Shown piece by piece: positions 17,454 through 24,200 of a stretch of DNA of 64,000 nucleotides. Below the pieces are notes generated by a model. It saw only the letters and a list, made by a program, of their open reading frames with translations. It made no database searches and had not been told where the DNA came from. Source of the stretch: a virus; IMG/VR virus record IMGVR_UViG_3300013014_000024, positions 33,695 through 97,694 of that record; one strand, given 5' to 3'. The translations under genes were made by a program, and so were the position numbers. Each line of letters starts with the position of its first letter. Position 1 is the first letter of the stretch.

Positions 17454-18237
17454 GGACTTGTAGCTCAGACGGTTAGAGCAGGAAACTCAATAAAACTATA
17501 TAATAATATATTTATAAATAAAAATATATGGAATGTAAATATTGTGAAAAATCTTGCAAAAATCGTAATAGTTTGATAAACCACGAGAGGTTATGTAATT
17601 TTAATACTAACAGACAAATTATGGTAAGTAATTTAATAAATTACAATATTAAACGAAAGGAGTTAAAACTAAAAGGTACTAATCAATATATTAAATCCGA
17701 AAAATTAGGCTTACCAAAACCAATAGTTTCAGAAGAAACAAAGAAAAAAATATCTCAGAAAAAAAAAGGTATCAAATATTCTGAAGAACAAAAAATTAGA
17801 TGGTCAGAAATAATGAAGTTGGCGGTTCAGAAATATCCGGAAAGTTATACTAAAAATAATGTAGTTGGGAGAGTTAAGAATATTGATTATAAAGGTATTA
17901 AATTAAAAGGTAGTTGGGAAGTTTTGGTTGCAAAATGGTTAGATAATAATCATATTGTTTGGGAACACGAAACAAAGTGTTTTGATTACGTTTGGAATGG
18001 AAATAGGAAATATTATCCTGATTTTTATCTACCTGATTTTAACATTTATATAGAAGTAAAAGGATATGAAACAGAAAGAGATTTGGAAAAATGGAAAAAT
18101 ATTCCTAATTTAGTTGTGTTCAAGTTAAATGAAATAAATCAAATAAAAAATAATCCTTTAGGACTCTTATCGGCTCTCGCTCATAACGAGTAGAAACCGT
18201 AATTGGTTACATACAGGTTCAAGTCCTGTAGAGTCCA
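17454..18237 (+). tRNA. tRNA gene split by a homing endonuclease gene
   Basis: The 5' part (17454-17489) has acceptor strand GGACTTG, TA, and a perfect D-arm (GCTC...GAGC), then GGAAACTCA, which reads as an anticodon stem and the start of a CAT-type loop. The 3' part ends with a perfect T-arm (ACAGG TTCAAGT CCTGT, 18213-18229), acceptor AGAGTCC and A73 at 18237. Between them lies the endonuclease ORF. A second acceptor strand GGACTCT at 18161-18167 pairs perfectly with the 3' end, and a CTCATAA loop on a CTCG/CGAG stem lies at 18176-18190. Met(CAT) is the likeliest identity. How, or whether, the RNA is made whole is unclear. Confidence 0.55.
17528..18193 (+). CDS. Homing endonuclease embedded in a tRNA gene (PD-(D/E)xK)
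   Basis: 221 residues. N-terminal C2H2-like finger (CKYCEKSCKNRNSLINHERLC) and a NUMOD3-like stretch (SEETKKKISQKKKG). The C-terminal nuclease has GSWEVLVAKWLDNNHIVWEH and YYPDFYLPDFNIYIEVKGY, with PD and ExK. TATTTAT (17509-17515) is 12 nt before the ATG. The stop lies inside the 3' tRNA half. No group I core motifs were found around it, so this is not an ordinary intron-borne gene. Confidence 0.85.
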   Translation: MECKYCEKSCKNRNSLINHERLCNFNTNRQIMVSNLINYNIKRKELKLKGTNQYIKSEKLGLPKPIVSEETKKKISQKKKGIKYSEEQKIRWSEIMKLAVQKYPESYTKNNVVGRVKNIDYKGIKLKGSWEVLVAKWLDNNHIVWEHETKCFDYVWNGNRKYYPDFYLPDFNIYIEVKGYETERDLEKWKNIPNLVVFKLNEINQIKNNPLGLLSALAHNE

Positions 18238-18253
18238 CTAAATTTTTTTAAAA

Positions 18254-18628
18254 ATGTCATACAATCATTATCAAAACGAGTTGAATAAAATAGACCGTTC
18301 GGTTTCAAGAATGTTTTTAGTACTAACAATTACCGTGTCATCTTTGGTTATAATGTCGTCAGGATATTATTTATTAAATTTTAATTCAAAAAAAGAAATG
18401 AGTGGTATAAATACGGTTACAAACAAAGTGGACACCGTATTAGTAAATCAATCTTCAATTGGAAGTAATTTAGAGTTAATTAATCAAAAACTAGATGAGA
18501 GTCTCCTTAATAATGAAATGGTTATGGATTCTATTGTTACAATTAAAAATGGTATTAGTAGGATTAATTATTCTGTAGGTAAAGTGAGCAAAAATATAGA
18601 CACGATTGTTCTTTACATAAAAAAATAA
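18254..18628 (+). CDS. Membrane-anchored coiled-coil protein
   Basis: 124 residues: a short cytoplasmic start, one transmembrane helix (MFLVLTITVSSLVIMSSGYYLL, residues 20-41) and a long hydrophilic helix with repeated Val/Ile/Leu spacing. Spanin-like and holin-accessory proteins have this plan, but so do many small membrane proteins. It starts 16 nt after the tRNA 3' end. Confidence 0.7.
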   Translation: MSYNHYQNELNKIDRSVSRMFLVLTITVSSLVIMSSGYYLLNFNSKKEMSGINTVTNKVDTVLVNQSSIGSNLELINQKLDESLLNNEMVMDSIVTIKNGISRINYSVGKVSKNIDTIVLYIKK

Positions 18629-18656
18629 TTAATTTTAAATTAATCGTTTAGTTTCA

Positions 18657-18694
18657 AGGGGTTTATTATTATTTATATAATAAACCCCTTTTTT
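18657..18694 (+). terminator. Rho-independent terminator
   Basis: AGGGGTTTATTA pairs with TAATAAACCCCT, followed by T6. It lies between the coiled-coil membrane protein and the glycosyltransferase. Its loop contains TATTTAT, so it may also hold the promoter of the next gene. Confidence 0.8.
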
Positions 18695-18699
18695 ATTAC

Positions 18700-19755
18700 A
18701 TGAAAAAAAACAAAATACTCTTCATTTTAAAAAGAAGAGAGGATTATAATCCTGATAAACATTCCCATGTCGGTTTAAGTACTGGCTTATATAATTCTGC
18801 ATCTTTCATGAATAATATGTTAGTTGATGCAGGATTTGAATCAAATTTAGTTGTTGTTACTGATAACAATGATATTGACAGAGAAGTAACAAAGTATAAA
18901 CCAACACATGTAATTATTGAGGCTCTGTGGGTTGTTCCAACAAAGTTTAATGTTTTAACTGAATTACACCCAAATGTTAAATGGGTGATTCGTTTACATA
19001 GTGAAATGCCATTCTTGGCAAATGAAGGAATGGCGATTGATTGGATTGGAGACTATGTTAATTTTGAAAACCTTATTATTGGTGTTAATGCCCCAAGAGC
19101 ATTAGACGAAGTTAAATATTTTATCAAATCATCAACAGGTTGGAGTGATTCCCAAGTAGATGAAAAAATAATATACCTTCCTAATTATTATCCTGAAGCG
19201 GTTATTCGTAAAAAATATGAATTAGATAGTGAATATGTTAACATTTCTTGTTTTGGGGCAATCAGACCTTTAAAAAATCACATAATTCAAGCAATAGCCG
19301 CAATAAAATTTGCAGAAAAAATTGGTAAAAAATTAAGGTTTCACATCAATGGAGGCAGAATTGAAATGAAAGGAGAACCTGTCATGAACAATTTGAAAGC
19401 CTTATTTTTGCATGTTTCAGATAGAGGACATCAACTTGTTAAACATGAATGGACACCAAGAGAAGAGTTTTTAAAGATTTGTGCTCAAATAGACATAGGT
19501 ATGCAAGTTTCATTCTCTGAGACTTTCAATATTGTCGGAGCCGATTTAATAAGTCAAGGAGTTCCTTTGGTTGGTTCCGTAGAAATACCTTGGATAGAAC
19601 AAAAATTTGCAGCACCTGCAACAGAAACTGAAATTATTTATGAAAAATTGTTACTAACAAATAGGAAATCTAAAAAAAATGTTGAGTCCAATCAATATTT
19701 ATTAAATAGATATACAAATAAATCCAAAAAAATATGGCTGAAGTATTTTAGCTGA
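18700..19755 (+). CDS. Glycosyltransferase, GT-B type
   Basis: 351 residues. The C-terminal half reads as a GT4-like nucleotide-sugar domain: CFGAIRPLKNHIIQAIAAI, then HINGGRIE, and SFSETFNIVGADLISQGVPL, with the Glu of SFSETF in the donor-site position. The N-terminal half holds ILFILKRRE and KWVIRLHSEMPF. The acceptor is unknown; glucosylated DNA or virion glycans are possible. The next small gene starts 5 nt later. Confidence 0.85.
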   Translation: MKKNKILFILKRREDYNPDKHSHVGLSTGLYNSASFMNNMLVDAGFESNLVVVTDNNDIDREVTKYKPTHVIIEALWVVPTKFNVLTELHPNVKWVIRLHSEMPFLANEGMAIDWIGDYVNFENLIIGVNAPRALDEVKYFIKSSTGWSDSQVDEKIIYLPNYYPEAVIRKKYELDSEYVNISCFGAIRPLKNHIIQAIAAIKFAEKIGKKLRFHINGGRIEMKGEPVMNNLKALFLHVSDRGHQLVKHEWTPREEFLKICAQIDIGMQVSFSETFNIVGADLISQGVPLVGSVEIPWIEQKFAAPATETEIIYEKLLLTNRKSKKNVESNQYLLNRYTNKSKKIWLKYFS

Positions 19756-19760
19756 AAATT

Positions 19761-19979
19761 ATGAAAAACGAAAAATCATTTAAAGTTAAGTTTGTTGAAT
19801 GGAAGAGAGGGATTTTTTCCATTGCAGAAAAAATGTTTAGTTGTGAGGAAGATGCTGTAAAAGAGTCAGAAAAGTATAATGGTCAAGTTAAAATATATAA
19901 CTCAAAAGGTCATTTAATTAAAAACAAACCTGAAAAACAGAAAGAGGATAAAAAACACAATGAAGATTCTTATTGTTGA
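19761..19979 (+). CDS. Small hypothetical protein
   Basis: 72 residues. The first 50 (VKFVEWKRGIFSIAEKMFSC, then EEDAVKESEKYNGQVKIYNS) look like a compact alpha/beta domain of the type that follows many phage genes. The C terminus is charged. It is 5 nt downstream of the glycosyltransferase and probably shares its message. Confidence 0.65.
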   Translation: MKNEKSFKVKFVEWKRGIFSIAEKMFSCEEDAVKESEKYNGQVKIYNSKGHLIKNKPEKQKEDKKHNEDSYC

Positions 19980-19999
19980 TTTTTTTCAAATAATTTATT

Positions 20000-20007
20000 T
20001 ATATTTG
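20000..20007 (+). promoter_or_regulatory. Host-type -7 element
   Basis: TATATTTG matches TAnnTTTG. It lies 54 nt before the ATG at 20062, long enough for a leader. It probably drives the DUF6915-like gene. Confidence 0.55.
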
Positions 20008-20061
20008 TAACGTAGTTTTTAATAGAATCACACTATAACGTTGACATTTACAAATAAAATT

Positions 20062-20415
20062 ATGGCACATCCAAACATTCATGCAAAATCATCTGTTAAA
20101 AAATTTGGTGGAAAACCTGAAGATTATATCCATTTACATGAGTGGTTAGACGAAACAAAGGCTTGGTTTGGTGATTCACTTCATAGAATGTTTAGACATC
20201 ATAGTGAAGGCATTTTTGAAATGGAAAAAAGGTTTGGGACTGAGTTTAAAAACTCTGATGGAAAGACCGTATACACTAGATATGTAGGAGAACAACATGT
20301 AAAAGAAGATTGTTACAATTACATTCCTTCCGCAAAAGAATGGGTAGAGAATATTACAAAAAATCAGAGACCCCAATGGATGATGAGGACTGTTAAACTT
20401 GAATTTGAAGATTAA
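20062..20415 (+). CDS. DUF6915-like protein
   Basis: Start taken as ATG 20062 (MAHPNIHAKSSVKKFGGKPE); the upstream TTG at 20041 adds seven unlikely residues. Motifs IHLHEWLDETKAWFGDSLHR, MFRHHSEGIF and RYVGEQHVKEDCYNYIPSAK match, from memory, the DUF6915 family seen in phages and bacteria. The many conserved His, Asp and Glu residues suggest metal binding. Function is unknown. Confidence 0.82.
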   Translation: MAHPNIHAKSSVKKFGGKPEDYIHLHEWLDETKAWFGDSLHRMFRHHSEGIFEMEKRFGTEFKNSDGKTVYTRYVGEQHVKEDCYNYIPSAKEWVENITKNQRPQWMMRTVKLEFED

Positions 20416-20432
20416 ATACTATATTTATTACT

Positions 20433-21149
20433 ATGGAAAAAAATTTTATGTCAGAAGAAGATAAAGTGGTGCTTCGCAAGGTTGCAAAATACATTAAATC
20501 AAACAATATTAATTCTGGAATTATTGAAATAGTAAATGACTTTTATCATGACCCTCAAAGAGCTCTTAATAATGTGGGAAATTTTAGTAATCATTGGGGT
20601 GTTGAAGTACCTAACTTTTTTAAACATTATTTGGGTGAAATAATTGAAAGGGTACTGTCAAAAGTTGATTATTTGGATGAGGATGATGTTAATTATGACA
20701 ACATAGAAATTGAAATAATTGCAGATAGTTCTATGTTAGAGGTTACTCGTCATTGGGGTTATGAACAACCTGGGGATAGCCGTGGTTTAACTTGGGGTGA
20801 TGATACTGAAGATACTGAATTAGTTAAAAGACTTATGGATGAAATAAGAGAATCTGGTGCAAGACCTGATAGTAATGGTATATTACAATTAGACTATAGT
20901 GGTGGTGGTGATAGTGGTTATATTGAATCGTCGTTTGTTGATGGTGGAAGAGTTCCTGCAAATATTGAAGATTGGTGTTATGAGGTGCTAGAAAACAATT
21001 ACGGAGGTTGGGAAATTAATGAGGGGTCTCAAGGTTACTTTGTTTTTGATACACGAAAAAATACAATTGAGTTAGAGCTTACTTACAATGAATTGACTGA
21101 AGAAACCGAAAACATTTTATCAGTTTATTTTGGAAAACCAAAAGAATAA
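20433..21149 (+). CDS. DUF6878-like protein
   Basis: 238 residues. The second half contains LDYSGGGDSGYIESSFVDGG, then WCYEVLENNYGGWEINEGSQ and GYFVFDTRKNTIEL, which matches from memory the family called DUF6878. TATTTAT (20422-20428) is 4 nt before the ATG. No catalytic role is known. The gene ends 23 nt before the first tRNA of the array. Confidence 0.8.
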   Translation: MEKNFMSEEDKVVLRKVAKYIKSNNINSGIIEIVNDFYHDPQRALNNVGNFSNHWGVEVPNFFKHYLGEIIERVLSKVDYLDEDDVNYDNIEIEIIADSSMLEVTRHWGYEQPGDSRGLTWGDDTEDTELVKRLMDEIRESGARPDSNGILQLDYSGGGDSGYIESSFVDGGRVPANIEDWCYEVLENNYGGWEINEGSQGYFVFDTRKNTIELELTYNELTEETENILSVYFGKPKE

Positions 21150-21152
21150 TAT

Positions 21153-21160
21153 TACATTTG
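21153..21160 (+). promoter_or_regulatory. Host-type -7 element of the tRNA array
   Basis: TACATTTG, 12 nt before tRNA-Leu. Confidence 0.6.
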
Positions 21161-21172
21161 TATTGTATAGAT

Positions 21173-21258
21173 ACCAGGGTGTCGTAAAGGTAGCCGAGGA
21201 GGACTTAAAATCCTTTGGACAGAAAAAGTCCGTGCGGGTTCGAATCCCGCTCCTGGTA
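21173..21258 (+). tRNA. tRNA-Leu (TAA)
   Basis: Acceptor ACCAGGG pairs with TCCTGGT (one G-T). The anticodon loop CTTAAAA gives TAA. A long variable arm (GGAC/GTCC) and a T-arm GCGGG TTCGAAT CCCGC are present. A73. An ordinary class II tRNA of 86 nt. Confidence 0.92.
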
Positions 21259-21297
21259 CACTTGACTTTTTATATTTTTTAGACTATTTATTATAAC

Positions 21298-21393
21298 ATG
21301 AACAACAGAGTGAAACATATTGTCATTAATAAACAACAATTTGGTTGTTGGTTTCGCAATATGCTCAAACGTAGTTCATCATTAGTTAGTTAA
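21298..21393 (+). CDS. Short gene, 31 aa, inside the tRNA array
   Basis: ATG 21298 has TATTTAT (21285-21291) 6 nt upstream, and a terminator follows the stop by 22 nt. The product is basic (starts MNNRVKHIVINKQQFGCWF, ends in a Ser-rich tail). It is called because promoter, frame and terminator coincide. Function is unknown. Confidence 0.5.
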   Translation: MNNRVKHIVINKQQFGCWFRNMLKRSSSLVS

Positions 21394-21415
21394 GTTCCTG
21401 AAGACTTATATACAT

Positions 21416-21454
21416 AACCCCGGACTACAGAAATGAGTTCGGGGTTTTTTTTTT
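21416..21454 (+). terminator. Rho-independent terminator
   Basis: AACCCCGGAC pairs with GTTCGGGGTT, followed by T10. A strong terminator between the 31-codon gene and tRNA-Ile. Confidence 0.85.
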
Positions 21455-21475
21455 GGTTCTTTGAAATATTGGTTG

Positions 21476-21483
21476 TAAATTTG
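21476..21483 (+). promoter_or_regulatory. Host-type -7 element before tRNA-Ile
   Basis: TAAATTTG, 9 nt before the first base of tRNA-Ile, restarts transcription after the terminator. Confidence 0.55.
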
Positions 21484-21492
21484 TAAAACAAT

Positions 21493-21564
21493 TGTCTCGT
21501 AGCTCAGTGGTAGAGTTCTATTCTGATACGATAGATGTCGTCGGTTCGATTCCGACCGAGACAA
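21493..21564 (+). tRNA. tRNA-Ile (GAT)
   Basis: Acceptor TGTCTCG/CGAGACA is perfect. Anticodon stem CTATT/GATAG with loop CTGATAC gives GAT. T-arm GTCGG TTCGATT CCGAC. 72 nt. Confidence 0.92.
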
Positions 21565-21569
21565 CATTT

Positions 21570-21642
21570 GGTAATCAAGCTAACTTAGTAGAAGCGCTAG
21601 ACTGAAAATCTAGAAGAGTTGGAGCGTAACCAACGATTACCA
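21570..21642 (+). tRNA. tRNA-Phe (GAA) with an unusual T-loop
   Basis: Acceptor GGTAATC/GATTACC is perfect, and CTAGA/TCTAG closes the loop CTGAAAA (GAA). The T-stem GTTGG/CCAAC is intact, but its loop reads AGCGTAA and not TTCRANY, so the usual T54-A58 contact is missing. It begins 5 nt after tRNA-Ile. Confidence 0.8.
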
Positions 21643-21692
21643 CAAAGGTCCGTTCCTTTTTAAAAACCGTTGGTTGTAACATAAGAACAGGA

Positions 21693-21794
21693 TGTTAGGT
21701 AGTGGATATGTAAGCGGGCTCAAGCTCGGTAAGTCAAAAAGGTTATGATTCTCTTTACGAGACCACGTTGTCGGTTCGAGTCCGACCTTAACAA
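21693..21794 (+). tRNA. Irregular tRNA-like gene, 102 nt
   Basis: Both ends are tRNA: acceptor TGTTAGG/CTTAACA (one G-T) and T-arm GTCGG TTCGAGT CCGAC, with A73. The middle is about 25 nt too long and no standard D-arm or 7-nt anticodon loop could be drawn. GTGG at 21702 can pair with CCAC near 21765. It may be a tRNA with an insertion or a decayed copy. Confidence 0.5.
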
Positions 21795-21807
21795 CAAAAA
21801 ATAAAAT

Positions 21808-21993
21808 ATGAAAGTAGAAATAAAATTTGATAGTACGGATATATGTCCGTATCTTTACGAAGGTTCAGTACTACAACATGTGAGAGAGACAAAGAAAAAT
21901 TATATCGGAATTTTTTCATCATTTGCAGGGTCTTATGAAGTAAAGGTTCCAAAAAAACGAGCTAAAATATTAAAAGATGAAAGCAATACTTGA
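21808..21993 (+). CDS. Small hypothetical protein in the tRNA array
   Basis: 61 residues, beta-rich start (MKVEIKFDSTDICPYLYEGS) and basic end (KVPKKRAKILKD). It starts 13 nt after the irregular tRNA and overlaps the next gene by 17 nt. Not recognised. Confidence 0.6.
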   Translation: MKVEIKFDSTDICPYLYEGSVLQHVRETKKNYIGIFSSFAGSYEVKVPKKRAKILKDESNT

Positions 21994-22210
21994 ATTTAAC
22001 TTACCTGATGACCAACAAGATTTTGAAATGGCTAGTAATGCTATGAAATTTTGGTCTGTATTGTATGAGTTGGACCAAGACCTCAGGTCTAAAACCAAAT
22101 ATGCCCCTGATAGCTTGCCACAAGACAAATATGATGCATATGAGGAAGTTAGGGAAATGTTGCATGAGCTGATGAGAAATGAAAACATCAGTTTGGATAT
22201 GGTGAGATAA
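21977..22210 (+). CDS. Conserved small phage protein
   Basis: 77 residues, MKAILEFNLPDDQQDFEMAS followed by KFWSVLYELDQDLRSKTKY and a helical end. This arrangement is familiar from many tailed phages without a known function. It overlaps the end of the previous gene, which suggests coupling. Confidence 0.8.
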   Translation: MKAILEFNLPDDQQDFEMASNAMKFWSVLYELDQDLRSKTKYAPDSLPQDKYDAYEEVREMLHELMRNENISLDMVR

Positions 22211-22223
22211 AAAAATAGATATT

Positions 22224-22439
22224 ATGGAGAGAACATTTAATAGTGATGATTTATCTTGGATTGCACTAAGCTTATTAGAATATAGTCGTTCAATGGAGTA
22301 TGAAGGTGATTTCAGTGATTGTGGTAATGAAATTGGGAATATGGTTGGACTTAGATATAAAAATATGACTGAGGGTGAGATTGAAGATTTCATTACGGGA
22401 ATAAGACATGGGATTTCATTAACAAATGGAACTCATTAA
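22224..22439 (+). CDS. Small hypothetical protein
   Basis: 71 acidic residues, no recognised motif. It lies 13 nt after the previous gene and ends 6 nt before tRNA-Cys, so the protein genes 21808-22439 and the tRNAs are probably on one transcript. Confidence 0.6.
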   Translation: MERTFNSDDLSWIALSLLEYSRSMEYEGDFSDCGNEIGNMVGLRYKNMTEGEIEDFITGIRHGISLTNGTH

Positions 22440-22445
22440 AATAAT

Positions 22446-22516
22446 GGTCGGGTGGCCGAGTGGTTAGGCTGAAGTCTGCAAAACTTCCTACCCCAGTTCA
22501 AATCTGGGTCCGACCT
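22446..22516 (+). tRNA. tRNA-Cys (GCA)
   Basis: Acceptor GGTCGGG/TCCGACC, anticodon arm GAAGT CTGCAAA ACTTC (GCA), T-arm CCCAG TTCAAAT CTGGG. Discriminator T73 is the Cys identity base. 71 nt. Confidence 0.92.
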
Positions 22517-22523
22517 CAAAAAT

Positions 22524-22609
22524 ACGTGTGTGGCCGAGAGGTTTAGGCAACAGTCTCCAAAACTGTACGGACGAAAGTCCTAACGTGGGTTCGAATCCTA
22601 CCATACGTG
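22524..22609 (+). tRNA. Class II tRNA with anticodon CCA
   Basis: Acceptor ACGTGTG/CATACGT, anticodon arm ACAGT CTCCAAA ACTGT giving CCA (Trp codon), T-arm GTGGG TTCGAAT CCTAC and G73. The variable region is long and forms an arm (GGAC GAAA GTCC), as in Ser, Leu or Tyr tRNAs, whereas bacterial tRNA-Trp has a short one. The gene looks intact; the amino acid it carries is uncertain. Confidence 0.8.
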
Positions 22610-22809
22610 CAAAAGGTTGATTGGGGAATGGGATATCGCAACCTGATGATGGAGGTTGGAGATTCTCGGAGTTGAAATCATCAAGTAATGCCAATCGTAA
22701 AAGGAGTTGTCCACTCGACCATCTTCTCCTTTCCTAACTTTTGGAAGTATTGTTTATTTTGAGTTATCCGCGGTTTGAGTATAGATACTCAACAATTAGT
22801 TCTTTGAAT
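22610..22809 (+). other. Array spacer with a tRNA-sized structured element
   Basis: No protein gene. GATTGG near 22619 and CCAATC near 22693 could close a 76-nt element that includes GATGAT...ATCATC pairing, but no tRNA arms could be drawn inside. The rest of the spacer (22700-22809) holds the short inverted repeat GAGTAT/ATACTC and nothing else recognisable. Confidence 0.35.
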
Positions 22810-22894
22810 TGCTTCGTTGCCGTAGTGGCCGAACGGTCCAGACTGTTAATCTGGTGTGTAAAAACCATCGTAGGTTCGAATCCTACCGAAGCAG
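22810..22894 (+). tRNA. tRNA-Asn (GTT) with long variable region
   Basis: Acceptor TGCTTCG/CGAAGCA is perfect, anticodon arm CCAGA CTGTTAA TCTGG (GTT), T-arm GTAGG TTCGAAT CCTAC, G73. The variable region is 15 nt, like class II tRNAs. The D-arm and anticodon stem resemble bacterial tRNA-Tyr (GTA), so this may be a Tyr-type body with an Asn anticodon. Confidence 0.82.
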
Positions 22895-22979
22895 CTTTAA
22901 ATACGGAGATAAAAAAATAAAACTATACAAAGTATAGTTTTAGGGTTCAACTTACATATTTATATGTAAAGACTTAGTT

Positions 22980-23609
22980 ATGAAACATTGTGTAAAATGT
23001 AATAGAGAATTTGAACCAAAAAAGGGCCTCATAAATTATTGTAGTTTAGAGTGTAGAAACAGTAGAAGTTGGACAGAAAATGACAAAATTAAAAAATCTA
23101 TTTCAGCAAAAAATTCAGATAAAGTAAAAATTGCAAATAAAAAAATAGGTTTATTAAATCATGAAAAGGCCACAATAAAAACTATGTGTCTACATTGTCA
23201 AGAACTAATAGTTCACACTAGATGGAAATCAAGAAAATATCACAAAGAATGCTGGTTGAAGTCATCTGGGGGATATAGGGAAAATTCAACTGTAAAACAC
23301 AAATGTTTTTATAAAGGGGTTTGTATGGATTCTGGCTCTGAAAAAGAATTTGCCATAAAATGTGATGAACATAATATTGCTTGGGAAAAAAACAATATAA
23401 TATACTTTGAATACATAGGGGTTGATGGTAAAAAACATAAATATTATCCTGATTTTTATATAAAAAAAAGTAATAAATGGGTTGAAATAAAAGGAAAATT
23501 ATATGGTGAAAAAGATGTAAATTTGGAAAAAAAATTATTGTCAGTAGATAACATTATTTTGATATATTCTAAAGAAATTAAAAAATTTGATTTTGGTCTA
23601 TTGGTGTAA
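22980..23609 (+). CDS. Homing endonuclease in the tRNA array (PD-(D/E)xK)
   Basis: 209 residues. The N-terminal zinc finger (CVKCNREF, then YCSLECRNS) and a second CxxC (MCLHCQE) are followed by a nuclease domain, GSEKEFAIKCDEHNIAWEKN and YYPDFYIKKSNKWVEIKGK, with PD and ExK. It is a paralogue in style of the ORF at 17528. The last 15 nt, including the stop codon, lie inside tRNA-Asp, so translation and tRNA processing compete. A short hairpin (AAACTATAC/GTATAGTTT) lies before it. Confidence 0.85.
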   Translation: MKHCVKCNREFEPKKGLINYCSLECRNSRSWTENDKIKKSISAKNSDKVKIANKKIGLLNHEKATIKTMCLHCQELIVHTRWKSRKYHKECWLKSSGGYRENSTVKHKCFYKGVCMDSGSEKEFAIKCDEHNIAWEKNNIIYFEYIGVDGKKHKYYPDFYIKKSNKWVEIKGKLYGEKDVNLEKKLLSVDNIILIYSKEIKKFDFGLLV

Positions 23610-23667
23610 GGGCTAACATGTCGCACTGTCGATGCGAAGACTCTCGGTTCGAATCCGTGATAGACCG
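23595..23667 (+). tRNA. tRNA-Asp (GTC)
   Basis: Acceptor GGTCTAT/ATAGACC is perfect, anticodon arm TCGCA CTGTCGA TGCGA (GTC), T-loop TTCGAAT, G73. It overlaps the 3' end of the endonuclease gene by 15 nt. Confidence 0.92.
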
Positions 23668-23947
23668 CAGTGAGTAAGAGATACTCAGAGTCTTTAATCC
23701 AAGACTTAAACAATGGGTAGATGTTTGGTAGTATCAGTCGTAAATGACTACTCATGGGAATAACGTTGATAAACCTATCCTCGCCCAGTAAAGGTTGACA
23801 GGTTTTTATGTGGTAAGACACTAATGAAAAAGACCTAATTCATGAGGTAACTATATGGGTTATCAAACAGATATAGGGGATATGGTTCTCGAACAGTCAG
23901 AGAAACCCGTTAAAATCTACTCATCATCAATCTCATGATGGGGACAT
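23668..23947 (+). other. Structured spacer between tRNA-Asp and tRNA-Gly
   Basis: 280 nt without a convincing gene. Several short perfect hairpins follow one another (GAGT/ACTC, AGTCTT/AAGACT, AGTC/GACT), and base composition is closer to tRNA than to the AT-rich coding DNA. It may contain decayed tRNAs or an unknown RNA. Confidence 0.4.
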
Positions 23948-24020
23948 GCGGAAGTAGCTCATTCGGTAGAGCACAACCTTGCCAAGGTTGGGGTGGCCAG
24001 TTCGAGCCTGGTCTTCCGCT
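23948..24020 (+). tRNA. tRNA-Gly (GCC)
   Basis: Acceptor GCGGAAG/CTTCCGC, D-arm GCTC/GAGC, anticodon arm CAACC TTGCCAA GGTTG, T-arm GCCAG TTCGAGC CTGGT, T73. Canonical in every arm. Confidence 0.95.
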
Positions 24021-24070
24021 CAAGGGGTGGTGGGAACCCATGAATATGTGATGAATATATACCCACAAAT

Positions 24071-24144
24071 GCGGATTTCGCCTAGTTGGTATGGCATCAC
24101 ACTTCCAATGTGAAATAGGGTCGGTTCGAGCCCGATAATCCGCT
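24071..24144 (+). tRNA. tRNA-Gly (TCC)
   Basis: Acceptor GCGGATT/AATCCGC, D-arm GCC/GGC, anticodon stem CACA/TGTG with loop CTTCCAA giving TCC, T-loop TTCGAGC and T73. Confidence 0.9.
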
Positions 24145-24200
24145 CAAGTGGGCCTTTGTGGACGGCCGAAAGGAAAATAGGTTTTTTTCATCCACTATAT

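Noticed and set aside
17490-18180. Group I intron holding the endonuclease in the split tRNA
   Set aside because: None of the P, Q, R or S core sequences that are plain in the tmRNA intron could be found, and only about 40 nt lie outside the ORF.
22488-22694. Minus-strand ORF of 68 codons
   Set aside because: It runs antisense through two tRNA genes and resembles translated tRNA sequence (RMVGFEPTLGLSS), a common artefact.
23456-23821. Minus-strand ORF of 121 codons
   Set aside because: Antisense to the endonuclease gene and tRNA-Asp; the part HGFEPRVFASTVRHVS is translated tRNA.
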